Positions 8,448 through 16,990 of a stretch of DNA of 64,000 nt are shown in pieces. Positions within the stretch are counted from its first letter, which is position 1, and each line of letters starts with the position of its first letter. Under the pieces are notes generated by a model, which saw nothing but the letters and a program-made list of their open reading frames with translations, made no database searches and was not told the origin of the DNA. Made by a program: the position numbers and the translations under genes. The stretch is from Mycobacterium sp. 4858. Its GTDB lineage: Bacteria; Actinomycetota; Actinomycetes; Mycobacteriales; Mycobacteriaceae. Location: positions 2,165,482-2,229,481 of the forward strand of contig NZ_LT968776.1 of the NCBI RefSeq assembly GCF_900240975.1, written 5' to 3'.

Positions 8448-9219
8448 TCACGGCGCGAGCCTGACAAAGCCGGGTTGCTTCTGTGGGGGCGGTGGCGCCG
8501 GGGACGGCCGCACCGGACCGCCACCGCCCATGCCGCCACCTGTCCCGCCGGTTCCGCCGCCACCGCCGCCGGCGGCTCCCTGCTGTGGACCAACCGCGGG
8601 AGCCTGCACCTGCCGTGGCGGGGGCGGCGGCTGCTGGGGGTGGCGGCGGCGGAATCTCCGGTGGGCTGGGCGGGACCATGTCTCCGGAGGGAAGCGCCAT
8701 GATTGCCGAGGCGAGCGCCGTGGTGGGCAGGTCCGCGGCTGCAGTGCCGGTGAACTGCTGACCCGCATCGGTTGCGGCGCCGTGCAGATACGCCGCAGGG
8801 TGCGTCGGCCCGTTCGATGCCGGCGCGGGAGTTACCAAAATGGGAGCGATCTTGCTTTGATCGTGCGGGCAGTAGGCCTCTACTGACGCTGTGATGAATC
8901 GGGTCATGGTGGATTCGAGGCGAGCCGGGGGGTAGAGGCGCTCGGCCGGATCCTTGGAGTACGCATTTTTCAGCATCGCGCCCACGACGGTGTTCACGGG
9001 AATGCCTCGATCGAGCACAAGACAAATCTTGTGGGCGGTGTCGATCAGGCTTGGGACGCCCTCGACAGCGGGGATGTCTTCCTGGTTGAGAAGCGCCTTG
9101 AAAATTTCGTCCTGGTTGGGGTCGGCCGCTGCTGCGCCCTCGCGCAGCGTCGCGCCGCCGGTTAGCACCACGCTGACGGCGACGACAGCGCTGGCGCGGC
9201 CGGTGATGCGGGTGAACAT
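8448..9219 (-). pseudogene. DUF732 secreted protein, apparent single-base frameshift
   Basis: From the ATG at 9219 the frame encodes a signal peptide (MFTRITGRASAVVAVSVVLT, Ala-rich cleavage region) and a DUF732 domain (DEIFKALLNQEDIP to the conserved Cys region ASVEAYCPHD), then a proline tract PPSPPEIPPPPPP. Reading on in that frame yields an Arg-rich tail running antisense into the sulfotransferase gene. The next frame continues naturally from the same point as QQPPPPPRQVQAPAVG, a Gly-rich stretch and PGFVRLAP, then a stop at 8448. One extra C in the C5 tract (G5 on the plus strand, 8636-8640) would restore a single 257-residue protein. It may be a true pseudogene, a phase-variable tract or a sequencing error. 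Confidence 0.7.
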
Positions 9220-9989
9220 GAGGAGTTTCCATTCCTGGTAGTGCCGTCATTCGACGGGCTCCGAATCGTGAATTACGCCGCGCGCGTGGGTGTCTGACCA
9301 AGCCCTCCGGCACGTCGGCGAGATCAGCGAGCGTTGGCGTTCCGGTCGGGCAACGGCCCCGCGGCCGGCTCGCCGCGGCGGCTCCGCCGAAGAAACCGAT
9401 CGAAAGGCCCGACTATCCGTTGAACTCGCCTCAATCGTCGACGCGCAATGTGTTTGGATGCCACAGCGCCCGAGTCGCCACTGAAACGAATCGTCGGCGG
9501 CGGACGTCGACGAAAGGGTCCGTGGCCAATATCATGGGCGCTCCGCGGCAGGGCAACCCGGAAGGTTGGGCGAGGTTGCAACCTCGCTCATTCCGCCAGA
9601 TCCCATCAGTCGCTGGATGAAGTGTCCAGCAGTGGGTACGCCGCTTGAACACGGCATGCCTGGAGCGTACCGCCGCCGTAACGACCTGCGGTAGGGGCAT
9701 GTCCTGCGTCTACCCTGCAAACTGACTGTCAGCCGACCCGCGAAGCAGGGTCCCATACGCCAAAAGCGCGCACGCTAAGACTCATTCGGCGTCACGGTGT
9801 CCTCACGGGCGTCAAGGCTCCGCACGCGCGGGGTAGGTGGCATGTCGACCAGGGCCACAACGTATTCAGAGCCCGGTATCTGCAGCACCGCGTAAGATCA
9901 CCGCAGGGTGACAGGATGGCGTCGGCGCAGGGGTTCCACGTCGCCAGCGACGCGTGAAGACTCCTGCAGGGCAACGCTTTAGGAGCACC
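9220..9989. other. Intergenic region with an 18-bp perfect palindrome; no gene seen
   Basis: No frame in this 770-bp stretch shows coherent protein features or good ribosome sites; short open frames overlap in all frames as expected for high GC. The notable element is a perfect 18-bp palindrome, GCGAGGTT-GC-AACCTCGC, at 9570-9587. AGGAG at 9981-9985 is the ribosome site for the downstream DUF190 gene. No tRNA or repeat array was recognised. Confidence 0.5.
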
Positions 9990-11066
9990 ATGGACGAGGA
10001 CTGCCTGAAGCTCACCACCTATCTGGCCGAGCGTCGGCGAACCGGCGAAGGGTTTGTCTCCGACGTCCTGCTCGACCTCTATGCGCGGCATCGCATCGCC
10101 TGTGGCGTGGTCCTGCGCGGCATCGGCGGCTTCGGGAGCGGACGCCACCTGCGGACCGACGAGTCGCTGACGCTGTCGGAGGACCCGCCGGTCGCCATCG
10201 TCGCGGTCGACACGAAGGCGAAGATCGAAGCCCTGCTCGACCCGGTGCTGGCCGTGAAGCAGCGCGGCCTGGTGACGTTGGAGCGGGCGCGGCTGCTGCG
10301 CGAGGATGTCGGGCCGGTGCGGTTGCCGGACGAATTGCGCGAAGCCGTCAAGCTGACCGTCTACGTCGGGCGCAAGGAACGCGTCAACGGGGTCCCGGCC
10401 TACGTCGCCGTCTGCGACCTCCTGCATCGGCGCCGGATAGCCGGCGCGTCGGTGCTGCTCGGGGTCGACGGCGTCACCCACGGGCGGCGGCACCGTGCGC
10501 GCTTCATCGGCCGGAACGCCAACGTGCCGATGATGATCCTCGCCGTCGGGTCGGGTGAGCGCATCGCGGGGGTTCTGCCGGAGCTGGCACGGTTGCTCCG
10601 CGGCCCGATGTTCACGCTGGAGCGGGTCCGCCTGTGCAAACGCGGCGGCGAACTCTTGGAGCGGCCGCATGCCCTGCCGGGCGTTGACGAACGCGGTTTG
10701 CCGCTATTCCAGAAGTTGACGATCTACACCTCCGAGTCGGCCCTGCACGACGGGGTGCCCATCCACCGCGCCATCGTGCGGCGGCTGCGTCAGCGCGAAG
10801 CGCCCGACGGCGCGACGGTGCTGCGGGGCATTTGGGGATACCACGGGGACCACCGACCGCACGGGGACAAATTTCTCTCGTTGCGCCGCGACGTTCCGGT
10901 GGTGACCATCGTCGTGGACACGCCCGCCAACATCGCCGAAACCTTCGACGTGATAGACGAATTGACGCGCGACGATGGGCTGGTGACGAGCGAGATGGTG
11001 CCCGCGGTGGTGTCGGACGAACGCGACGGCGACGGGCCGCCGCACATGGCCCAGCACCGGTATTGA
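9990..11066 (+). CDS. Triple DUF190 (PII-like) domain protein
   Basis: The ATG at 9990 follows AGGAG and starts MDEDCLKLTTYLAERRRTG. The 358-residue protein is three consecutive copies of the DUF190 fold, each opening with KLT-x-Y (LKLTTYLAE, VKLTVYVGR, QKLTIYTSE), containing a central Gly-rich VLRGIGGFGSGRH-type segment and a strand such as PVAIVAVDT or PVVTIVVDT. DUF190 proteins are structurally related to trimeric PII signalling proteins and normally occur as a single domain, frequently next to fluoride channels (CrcB). Three copies in one chain would build the trimer in a single polypeptide. There is no crcB neighbour here. The aldolase gene ends 2 bp away on the opposite strand. Function is unknown. 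Confidence 0.85.
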   Translation: MDEDCLKLTTYLAERRRTGEGFVSDVLLDLYARHRIACGVVLRGIGGFGSGRHLRTDESLTLSEDPPVAIVAVDTKAKIEALLDPVLAVKQRGLVTLERARLLREDVGPVRLPDELREAVKLTVYVGRKERVNGVPAYVAVCDLLHRRRIAGASVLLGVDGVTHGRRHRARFIGRNANVPMMILAVGSGERIAGVLPELARLLRGPMFTLERVRLCKRGGELLERPHALPGVDERGLPLFQKLTIYTSESALHDGVPIHRAIVRRLRQREAPDGATVLRGIWGYHGDHRPHGDKFLSLRRDVPVVTIVVDTPANIAETFDVIDELTRDDGLVTSEMVPAVVSDERDGDGPPHMAQHRY

Positions 11067-11067
11067 A

Positions 11068-11961
11068 TCAGCCGGCGACCGAGGCGTCGTAGATCGACTG
11101 GATCGCTTTGTCCAGCGTGGCGTTGAACTGTTCGTCGGACTGGTCGACCGTCAGCCCCTCGGTCAGGGCGCGACTGAAGCTGGCGATCAGCCCCGCGTTC
11201 TTCGCCAGCAGCTCGTTGGCCTCCTCGCGCGAGTAGCCGCCGGAGAGGGCGACCACCCGCATCACCTTCGGGTGTTCGATCAGGGGACGGTAGAAGTTGA
11301 CCTCGCTGGGCAGGCTCAGCTTGAGCATCACGCGCTGCCCGTCGGGCACGTTCTCGAGTTGCTTGGTGATCTCGTCGCGCAGGATCGACTCGGCCTCGGC
11401 TTTGTCCGAGATCGAGATGGTGACCTCGGGCTCGATGATCGGCACCAGGCCGTGCGAGAGCACCTGATGGGCCAGCTCGAACTGCTGGGCGACCACGGCG
11501 GCGATGCCCTTGGCGTTGGCGCCGCCGATCACCGACCGTTCCTTGGTGCCGAACACGCCCTTGCTCACGGCGCGCTCCAGCAGCTCGTCCAGTCCGGGGA
11601 TCGGCTTCATCAGCTGCACGTCATCGGACGCCTCGGCCAGGCCCTTGTCGATCTTCAGGATCGGCACCACGCCCTTGGTCTCCCACAGGTAGGTCGTCGA
11701 CGGCCGGCCCTCGATCTCGCGGTCCATGGTCTGCTCGAACAGGATCGCGGCCAGCACGCGATCACCGGTGAAGGCCGGGGAGGTGATGATCCGCGACCGC
11801 ATCTGATGGATGAGGTCGAACATCTCCTCCTCGGAGGAGTACGCGTCGTCCTGGATGCCGTAGAGGCGCAGTGCCTTGGGAGTGGACCCGCCGCTCTGAT
11901 CGAGCGCCGCGATGAATCCCTTGCCCGACGTCATCCGCTCCGCTTGCTTCTCGTTCGGCAT
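11068..11961 (-). CDS. Class I fructose-bisphosphate aldolase
   Basis: The 297-residue protein starts MPNEKQAERMTSGKGFIAAL, with GGAG nine bases upstream of the ATG at 11961; the frame is open further upstream but there is no reason to extend it. Characteristic motifs are ALDQSGGSTPKALRLYGI, a Schiff-base-forming Lys region PILKIDKGL and the strand IIEPEVTIS. This fits the bacterial class I fructose-1,6-bisphosphate aldolases of about 300 residues (often annotated as fructose bisphosphate aldolase without metal dependence), which use an active-site Lys rather than zinc. Mycobacteria also have a class II enzyme, so this may be condition-specific or gluconeogenic. It stands alone, convergent with the DUF190 gene. 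Confidence 0.9.
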   Translation of the reverse strand: MPNEKQAERMTSGKGFIAALDQSGGSTPKALRLYGIQDDAYSSEEEMFDLIHQMRSRIITSPAFTGDRVLAAILFEQTMDREIEGRPSTTYLWETKGVVPILKIDKGLAEASDDVQLMKPIPGLDELLERAVSKGVFGTKERSVIGGANAKGIAAVVAQQFELAHQVLSHGLVPIIEPEVTISISDKAEAESILRDEITKQLENVPDGQRVMLKLSLPSEVNFYRPLIEHPKVMRVVALSGGYSREEANELLAKNAGLIASFSRALTEGLTVDQSDEQFNATLDKAIQSIYDASVAG

Positions 11962-12077
11962 GGAAGTTCTCCACTCCTTCGTGGTCGGCGTCAAGGTCAC
12001 GTCGCTGCGGTGCCGCGCACCCTTGAAATAATCGTGCCGATCATATTCGGCCGATCAAAGCCCCAGAAGGCAGGCCG

Positions 12078-12656
12078 TCACCGCTCGGCTTGGTCGGGCT
12101 GCGGGGTGGCGGGTCTGACGCGCCACAGCGCCATGCGATCCAGGAGCCGGTCGCGCAGAACGAGCGTGTGGAACAGCACCGCGCACATGTGGGCGGTAAA
12201 CGTGGCGAACAGCAGGAACGCGAACGCGCCGTGGCACTCGCGCAGCACCGCGAACACGTCGATGCTGTGCGGCGCGATGCCGGGCAGCCGCAGCGGACCC
12301 ACCAGCGTGACGGGAAACCGCGCCGCCGACAGCATCGCCCATCCGGTGAGGGGCTGCACCAGCAGCAGGGCGTAGAGCAAACGCTCCGACCACGTCGCGA
12401 TCCGCCGTTCCGCGCCGCTCATGGTGGACAGGAACGGTGGGGGCCGGTGCCTGAGCCGATTCGCCAGCCGCACCACGGCGAAGATCAGGATCAGCACACC
12501 CAGCGGCCGATGGATGGCCAGCAGCAGCGGGTAGTAGGTCAGGGAGGCGACCATGGTGACGCCGATGAGCAGTTGCGCGATGACCATCGGCGCCATCAGC
12601 CAGTGCAACAGGCGGGACGGGAGCGCGAAACGCGTCGCGGGGTTGGCGTGCGTCAC
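12078..12656 (-). CDS. Cytochrome b561-family membrane protein
   Basis: The GTG at 12656 overlaps the stop of the catalase-like gene (GTGA), giving a 192-residue protein with four transmembrane helices. Conserved histidines suited to bind two b hemes are seen in LLHWLM, AIHRPLG, RECHGAFAF and FTAHMCA. The family transfers electrons across the membrane. Pairing of a b561 protein with a periplasmic catalase-related (SrpA-like) protein is a recurrent arrangement, so the two probably form one redox unit in which b561 supplies electrons. A much longer open frame through this region is created by antisense GC bias and was not used. Confidence 0.87.
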   Translation of the reverse strand: MTHANPATRFALPSRLLHWLMAPMVIAQLLIGVTMVASLTYYPLLLAIHRPLGVLILIFAVVRLANRLRHRPPPFLSTMSGAERRIATWSERLLYALLLVQPLTGWAMLSAARFPVTLVGPLRLPGIAPHSIDVFAVLRECHGAFAFLLFATFTAHMCAVLFHTLVLRDRLLDRMALWRVRPATPQPDQAER

Positions 12657-13783
12657 CGGAGCACCTGGGAGACGTCGACGGCGCTGGGCGTCTTGGGTTC
12701 CTCCGCGCGGCGGGTGAACGATCGGGCGTAGACGGCCGATCTCGCGGCGAGCAACGGGTCGTCGGACACGGTGATCCCGTCCGGCAGCACCGTCGGGTCG
12801 AAGTTGATGTCGCGAGCGTTGCCGGGCGCCTCGGTCTGCACGGCGGTGACGGTGATGGTGCCGGCCTCGACGGTGCGGCGCGACCGCGGCCAGGGTTTCG
12901 TGGCGTCGTGGGTCGGGTCGCCGGGTTCCCCGACCGTGAGCACCAGCCGCCAGCTCAGCGGGCGCTGGGCCAGCGTGCGGATGAGGTCGTCGAACAGGTA
13001 GTCCTTGCCGGCCGGTGGGGCCGGTGGGGTCGGGGCTCCCTGCGGAACGACCGCCCAGCGCACCGGCACGGTCGCCCCGGCGCCGTTGGTGAACCGGAAC
13101 GCGTTGAGGCCGTAGAAGGCGCTGTCGGCGAAGCCCGCGCTGGGCGCGGCCTGCTTGATGATCTTCATCGCGGCGACGGTCTCGGGGTGGCGGTCGAGGA
13201 AGGCGGCCATCTTCTGCGGATCGGGTTTGCCCGTCTCGGGCACCGGCTTGGACGCCAGGAGCCGGTCGTAGAAGCCCTGCGGCGTGCTGTCCGGGAAGAC
13301 GGGGATGTTGATCATCGCGGTGCGCCATTGCTGGCCGTCGGGTCCCTGGAAGAGCAGGCCCAGCCCGCGGACCGTGGTGGACGCGTCCGCCTGATCCGGC
13401 AGGGTCCCCGACAGGGAGAACCGGCCGATGACCGGCACGCTGCCCTCCCGGAAGACCGCGGCCCGGCAGATCGCCGCCCCCGCGCCCGTGCTCGCGAAGG
13501 TTCCCACCGCGCTGAGGCCCTTGGCGTGATTGCGGCGAAAGCCGTCGTGGCGTCCGTAGATGTGTTCGAAGCGATCGGCGAATCGGGACGGGGTCAGCGC
13601 CGCAGGCCGCAGCCAGCCGCCGGCATAGGCGAACCCGCCGACATCGACCGCGGCGATGCCGGCCACAGCCCCCATGCCCAGCAAGGCACGCCTTGACAGC
13701 GCGTCGCTGACGGACCGGGAGGGCTTGGCGTCGCCGGTCGGGTCGTCCTGCTCGCCACCGCGATCACCGGGCTCCATGCCCAC
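12653..13783 (-). CDS. Catalase-related peroxidase (SrpA-like), Tat-exported
   Basis: The 376-residue protein has an N-terminal twin-arginine motif (SRRALLGMGAVAG, residues 30-42), so it is probably exported folded. The catalase core is recognisable: the distal His region RRNHAKGLSAVGTF near residue 85, the NADP/heme-flank pattern VRGLGLLFQGPDGQQW, and a proximal heme Tyr in RSAVYARSF near residue 349. It is shorter than classic catalases and belongs to the catalase-related subfamily found with cytochrome b561. The start is GTG 13783 or ATG 13777. It is the first gene of a two-gene operon with the cytochrome. Confidence 0.87.
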   Translation of the reverse strand: MGMEPGDRGGEQDDPTGDAKPSRSVSDALSRRALLGMGAVAGIAAVDVGGFAYAGGWLRPAALTPSRFADRFEHIYGRHDGFRRNHAKGLSAVGTFASTGAGAAICRAAVFREGSVPVIGRFSLSGTLPDQADASTTVRGLGLLFQGPDGQQWRTAMINIPVFPDSTPQGFYDRLLASKPVPETGKPDPQKMAAFLDRHPETVAAMKIIKQAAPSAGFADSAFYGLNAFRFTNGAGATVPVRWAVVPQGAPTPPAPPAGKDYLFDDLIRTLAQRPLSWRLVLTVGEPGDPTHDATKPWPRSRRTVEAGTITVTAVQTEAPGNARDINFDPTVLPDGITVSDDPLLAARSAVYARSFTRRAEEPKTPSAVDVSQVLR

Positions 13784-14134
13784 CGTCCTCGGCTGTTTGC
13801 GCAGGCCACGGGGCCCAAACCGGAAAAATATTCAGTCGAGCTAATTCACGCATGGGCGGGCGCCAGGCGCAACTTCTGCGGGGACCGTCGGACACACTCA
13901 CAGGACGGTGCGGCGCGGCGAATCGTTCACTCGCTTTGAGAGTGGTCCGCCGAGTGACATACCATCGGGTAAACAACTTGCGGCTGCATCTGTGGCTAAC
14001 TGCGCAGATCGACGGAGTGTGCCTCCTCCGACGGCAAGCGCCTTCCGTGGGGTTGAACAAGCAGCCCCCGGGCTTGGCAGCCTGATTGAGAGCTAAGGGT
14101 GTCCCGCCAAGGGACCGAATGTGAGTGATAGACC
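13784..14134. other. Divergent promoter region between catalase-like and STAS genes
   Basis: This 351-bp gap has no coding capacity I can support. It must carry the promoters for both divergent operons. A GGGTAA at 13967-13972 resembles a sigma-F/B-type -10 element, but no matching GTTT-like -35 is found at the right distance. Confidence 0.4.
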
Positions 14135-14512
14135 ATGGGTGAATTAACCGGCGATCCAATCGATCCGACCGCTTTCTCAGTAGGAAAGCAGCAGGTCGAT
14201 CAGGCGGTCGTGCTCAACGTCTCGGGCGAAGTGGACATGCTGAGCTCGCCCCACCTGGCCGAAGCGATCCAGACCGCGCTGGCGGCGAAGCCCGCCGCGC
14301 TGATCGTCGACCTGTCGAAGGTGGACTTCCTGGCGTCGGCCGGAATGACCGTCCTGGTCACGGCGCAGGCGGAGACCGAGCCGCCGACCCAGTTCGCGGT
14401 CGTCGCCAACGGCTCGGCCACCAGCCGGCCGATCAAACTGATGGGAATCGACAGCGTGCTCGCGCTCTACAGCTCGCTCGACGACGCGCTGAGCGGCATT
14501 ACTGCTGGGTGA
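14135..14512 (+). CDS. Anti-sigma factor antagonist (STAS domain)
   Basis: This 125-residue protein is a single STAS domain. It contains the phosphorylatable Ser region VDLSKVDFLASAGMTVLV (Ser near residue 68), and N-terminal strands VVLNVSGEVDML. STAS antagonists bind an anti-sigma factor when unphosphorylated and release the sigma factor; the partner kinase is very likely the next gene, 9 bp downstream. Together they form a partner-switching module of the SpoIIAA/SpoIIAB or RsbV/RsbW type. Which sigma factor it controls (sigma F or B-like) is not visible here because no sigma gene follows. The start is ATG 14135. Confidence 0.87.
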   Translation: MGELTGDPIDPTAFSVGKQQVDQAVVLNVSGEVDMLSSPHLAEAIQTALAAKPAALIVDLSKVDFLASAGMTVLVTAQAETEPPTQFAVVANGSATSRPIKLMGIDSVLALYSSLDDALSGITAG

Positions 14513-14521
14513 ACCTTTCAG

Positions 14522-15007
14522 ATGGGGGCACAGCTGGAAACGATGGGGCGCTCTGATCGTCAGCCGTACAACGTGTCGAACCTCGATGACCGGTCCCGCT
14601 TCGTGCGGCATCGTGTCGCCGCCGATGCGCGCGGCGCTGCCCGGGTCCGAGCCGACTTCGGGGTCTGGCTGAAGACACATTTCGCCCTCGGTGGCGACCG
14701 GTTCAGCGACGTCGTGCTGGCCGTGAACGAAGCGATCGCCAACGCCGCGGAATTCGCCTATTGCGACGCCACGCAGCGCGGGACGCTGGACGTCAGCGCG
14801 TCCTACGACCACCAGTCCGACACCCTGGCCGTCACGGTCGACGATCGCGGCCGTTGGCGCCAGAAGGTGCCCGCACAGCGCCATCAGCAGCTCCGCGGGC
14901 GCGGTATCCCGCTGATGCGGGCACTCGCCGACGAAGTGGCGATCGACCGCACGCCGCGCGGAACCCGCGTCGCGATGACGTGGACCGGCCTCACGCAGCG
15001 GTCGTAG
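14522..15007 (+). CDS. Anti-sigma regulatory factor (HATPase_c, SpoIIAB/RsbW-like)
   Basis: The protein of 161 residues has a GHKL ATPase fold: N-box VLAVNEAIANAAEFAY (residues 66-81), a following DDRGRWRQ segment and a Gly-rich lid GRGIPLMRALADEV. It lacks a sensor domain and so fits the serine-kinase anti-sigma family that phosphorylates the STAS partner upstream. The start may be ATG 14522 or ATG 14543. A TetR gene follows 84 bp downstream. The pair probably senses energy or cell-wall stress, which is inference from the family. Confidence 0.83.
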   Translation: MGAQLETMGRSDRQPYNVSNLDDRSRFVRHRVAADARGAARVRADFGVWLKTHFALGGDRFSDVVLAVNEAIANAAEFAYCDATQRGTLDVSASYDHQSDTLAVTVDDRGRWRQKVPAQRHQQLRGRGIPLMRALADEVAIDRTPRGTRVAMTWTGLTQRS

Positions 15008-15091
15008 GCGGCGACTGCCACCCGTCGGCGATCCGCTTGATTCGCAACCGATTTCGTCATTTCGCGCCATCGATCCCGTAACATCTGCGCC

Positions 15092-15712
15092 GTGGAGCCG
15101 AGCCGTCGGTGGGGTGACGACCGCGCGATCCTCGACGACGAGGAGGCGCGCCGGCGCATCCTGGACGCCGCGGGCCGCTGCATCGTGCAACGCGGGAACA
15201 CCCAGTTCCGGATGGGCGAGGTGGCCGACGAGGCGGGGGTGTCGCGGTCCACGGTGTACCGCTACTTCCCGGGCCGCGACGACGTGCTGCTGGGCCTGAT
15301 CCTGGCGCGGGTCGACCGCGCGCTCGGTGAGCTGGTGCGCTCGCTGCCCGCCCCGGACGATCCGGTGCGCTCGGTGCCCGAGATGGTGCTGGCCCGCGTC
15401 GAGTCGGTGAACGGCGATCCGCTGAACGAGGCGCTGTTCGCCGCCGAGAGCACCGCCGTGGCGACGGCCCTCGAAAAGGGTTCGGAACCCATTGTCGACA
15501 CGCTGTTGCGGCACTATCAGCCCCTGCTGGGGCGGTGGAAGTCGGCGGGCCGTCTGCACGCCGACCTCGATCCGAGGTCGGTGGTCCAGTGGCTGCATGC
15601 GACGACGTTGTTCCTCCTGGCGCCGTCCTGGCGATACCGCACGGCCGCGGACAAACGCGAGTTCGTGGACCAGTTCGTGGTGCGGGCCCTCGTGCCGGGA
15701 ATCAGACAATAA
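15092..15712 (+). CDS. TetR-family regulator
   Basis: The 206-residue protein begins with GTG at 15092 and has an N-terminal helix-turn-helix: RRILDAAGRCIVQRGNTQF, GEVADEAGVSRSTVYRYFPG. The C-terminal helical domain contains the usual TetR dimerisation pattern. Its stop codon lies in a 28-bp perfect inverted repeat (15701-15728) immediately upstream of the phosphotransferase gene, so it may control that gene and, by position, its own 3' end. No other regulator is near. Confidence 0.87.
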   Translation: MEPSRRWGDDRAILDDEEARRRILDAAGRCIVQRGNTQFRMGEVADEAGVSRSTVYRYFPGRDDVLLGLILARVDRALGELVRSLPAPDDPVRSVPEMVLARVESVNGDPLNEALFAAESTAVATALEKGSEPIVDTLLRHYQPLLGRWKSAGRLHADLDPRSVVQWLHATTLFLLAPSWRYRTAADKREFVDQFVVRALVPGIRQ

Positions 15713-15728
15713 AGGAGTATTGTCTGAT
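15701..15728. promoter_or_regulatory. 11-bp perfect inverted repeat over the tetR stop codon
   Basis: ATCAGACAATA (15701-15711) and TATTGTCTGAT (15718-15728) are perfect complements separated by AAGGAG (15712-15717). The left arm contains the TetR stop codon (15710-15712); the spacer is a ribosome-binding sequence. A 5-codon frame (ATG TCG GCG TTC TTC TGA, 15727-15744) follows. The arms resemble TetR operators rather than a terminator, because there is no T run. It most likely regulates the phosphotransferase operon. Confidence 0.6.
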
Positions 15729-15808
15729 GTCGGCGTTCTTCTGACTCCCCGACGCCCAGGCGGCTCGCCGCCCCGGTGGCACATCCCGAACCCAGGAATC
15801 GAGCGGAC

Positions 15809-16945
15809 ATGAATAGTCCCGTGTCGCAGGTCTTTTCGGCCGCCGGCCTGGCCGCTCACCTGGGCCGCGGCGTGCGCCGGGTGGCCACCGACGCGGTGAT
15901 CGGCGGCCGGTTGGGGCTGCCCCGCCGGGTGCGGGACATCGACGCGGCGGTGCTGTCCCGGGTGATGGGCACCACCGTCAGATCGGTCCGCGTCCTGGGC
16001 AGCGACGCCGGCACGTCGGCGCGGGCGCGGCTGGTGTTGACCGGAAAGGACGTCCCCAGCTCGGTGTTCGTCAAGCTCGCGGCGACGACCGCGGCCACCC
16101 GGTTGATGGGCGAGTTGGGCCGGCTCGGACACACGGAGGTCCGGTTCTACAACCAGCTCGCCCCGCAAATCATCGGCGTCCCCTATGCCTACGGTGCGGC
16201 GTTCGATCCCTGGACGGGCCGCTACCTGTTGGTGCTCGAAGACCTCCCCGCCGAGTCGTGCGAGTTCCCCGACACCTTGCACCCGCTGTCCCTGGAGCAG
16301 GCCGGTCTCATCGTCGAGCTGCTGGCCGACCTGCACGCCACCTTCTGGGACCGACTGCCCCGCGGCGGGCGCGGCCCGCTGGGCTGGCTGTATACCCCCT
16401 CCGGCGACGTCACCTCCCTGCTGACCGGCTCGCTGATGCACGCCTCGGTCAGGCGCCTCGCCGAACGCACCGAAATCCCTTTGGAGAACGGCCGATTCAT
16501 CGCCGACAACTACCGTGCGGTCGCCGCCCTCATCGACACTCCCCCGCACACCGTCATGCACGGCGACGCCCACCCGGGCAACATGTACTTCCACGGCGGC
16601 AAGGCGGGTCTGCTGGACTGGCAGGCGGTGCGGCGCGGACACCCGGCCCGGGAACTGGCCTACACCCTGATCACCAGCCTCACGCCCGAAGATCGCCGGG
16701 CGAACCAGCGGGAACTGCTCGACGATTACCGCCGCGCGCTCGCCGCGGCGGGCGGACCCGAACTCGACCGCGACGACCTGTGGCTGCGGTTCCGCCAGGC
16801 CGCGCTGTACGCCTACGTCGCTCCGCTGATCACCGCGGGAATGGGCGGCATGCAAGTCGAGGACATCGCCATGGAAGGGCTGCGCCGCGGCGTTGCGGCA
16901 CTCGACGACCTGGAAACGGTCGCCGCCCTGAAGAGTTCGCTCTGA
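15809..16945 (+). CDS. Aminoglycoside-phosphotransferase/ecdysteroid-kinase-like protein
   Basis: The 378-residue protein carries the APH fold: Brenner motif VMHGDAHPGNMYFHGG (near residues 249-264) and a DFG-equivalent GLLDWQAV, plus an N-terminal phosphate-binding strand with SVFVKL. These define small-molecule kinases of the APH superfamily, which in mycobacteria are mostly not drug resistance enzymes and may phosphorylate lipids, CoA precursors or steroid-related alcohols. The start chosen is ATG 15809; an upstream in-frame start at 15776 is possible. It is downstream of a TetR gene and a palindromic operator. The substrate is unknown. Confidence 0.83.
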   Translation: MNSPVSQVFSAAGLAAHLGRGVRRVATDAVIGGRLGLPRRVRDIDAAVLSRVMGTTVRSVRVLGSDAGTSARARLVLTGKDVPSSVFVKLAATTAATRLMGELGRLGHTEVRFYNQLAPQIIGVPYAYGAAFDPWTGRYLLVLEDLPAESCEFPDTLHPLSLEQAGLIVELLADLHATFWDRLPRGGRGPLGWLYTPSGDVTSLLTGSLMHASVRRLAERTEIPLENGRFIADNYRAVAALIDTPPHTVMHGDAHPGNMYFHGGKAGLLDWQAVRRGHPARELAYTLITSLTPEDRRANQRELLDDYRRALAAAGGPELDRDDLWLRFRQAALYAYVAPLITAGMGGMQVEDIAMEGLRRGVAALDDLETVAALKSSL

Positions 16946-16990
16946 GGCCACCAAGTTTGCGCCGAACCTGTTGCATGGCCGCCGTAAGGG

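Noticed and set aside
12657..13328. An N-terminal extension of the cytochrome b561 gene
   Set aside because: The region is covered by the catalase-like gene in another frame; the GTG at 12656 coupled to the catalase stop explains the real start.
13967..13972. GGGTAA as a sigma F/B -10 element before the STAS gene
   Set aside because: No GTTT-like -35 is found at 15-17 bp upstream, so the promoter class cannot be supported.
14177..16954. A 925-codon open frame on the minus strand
   Set aside because: It is antisense to the STAS, anti-sigma kinase, TetR and phosphotransferase genes, which have clear family motifs; long antisense frames are common at high GC.
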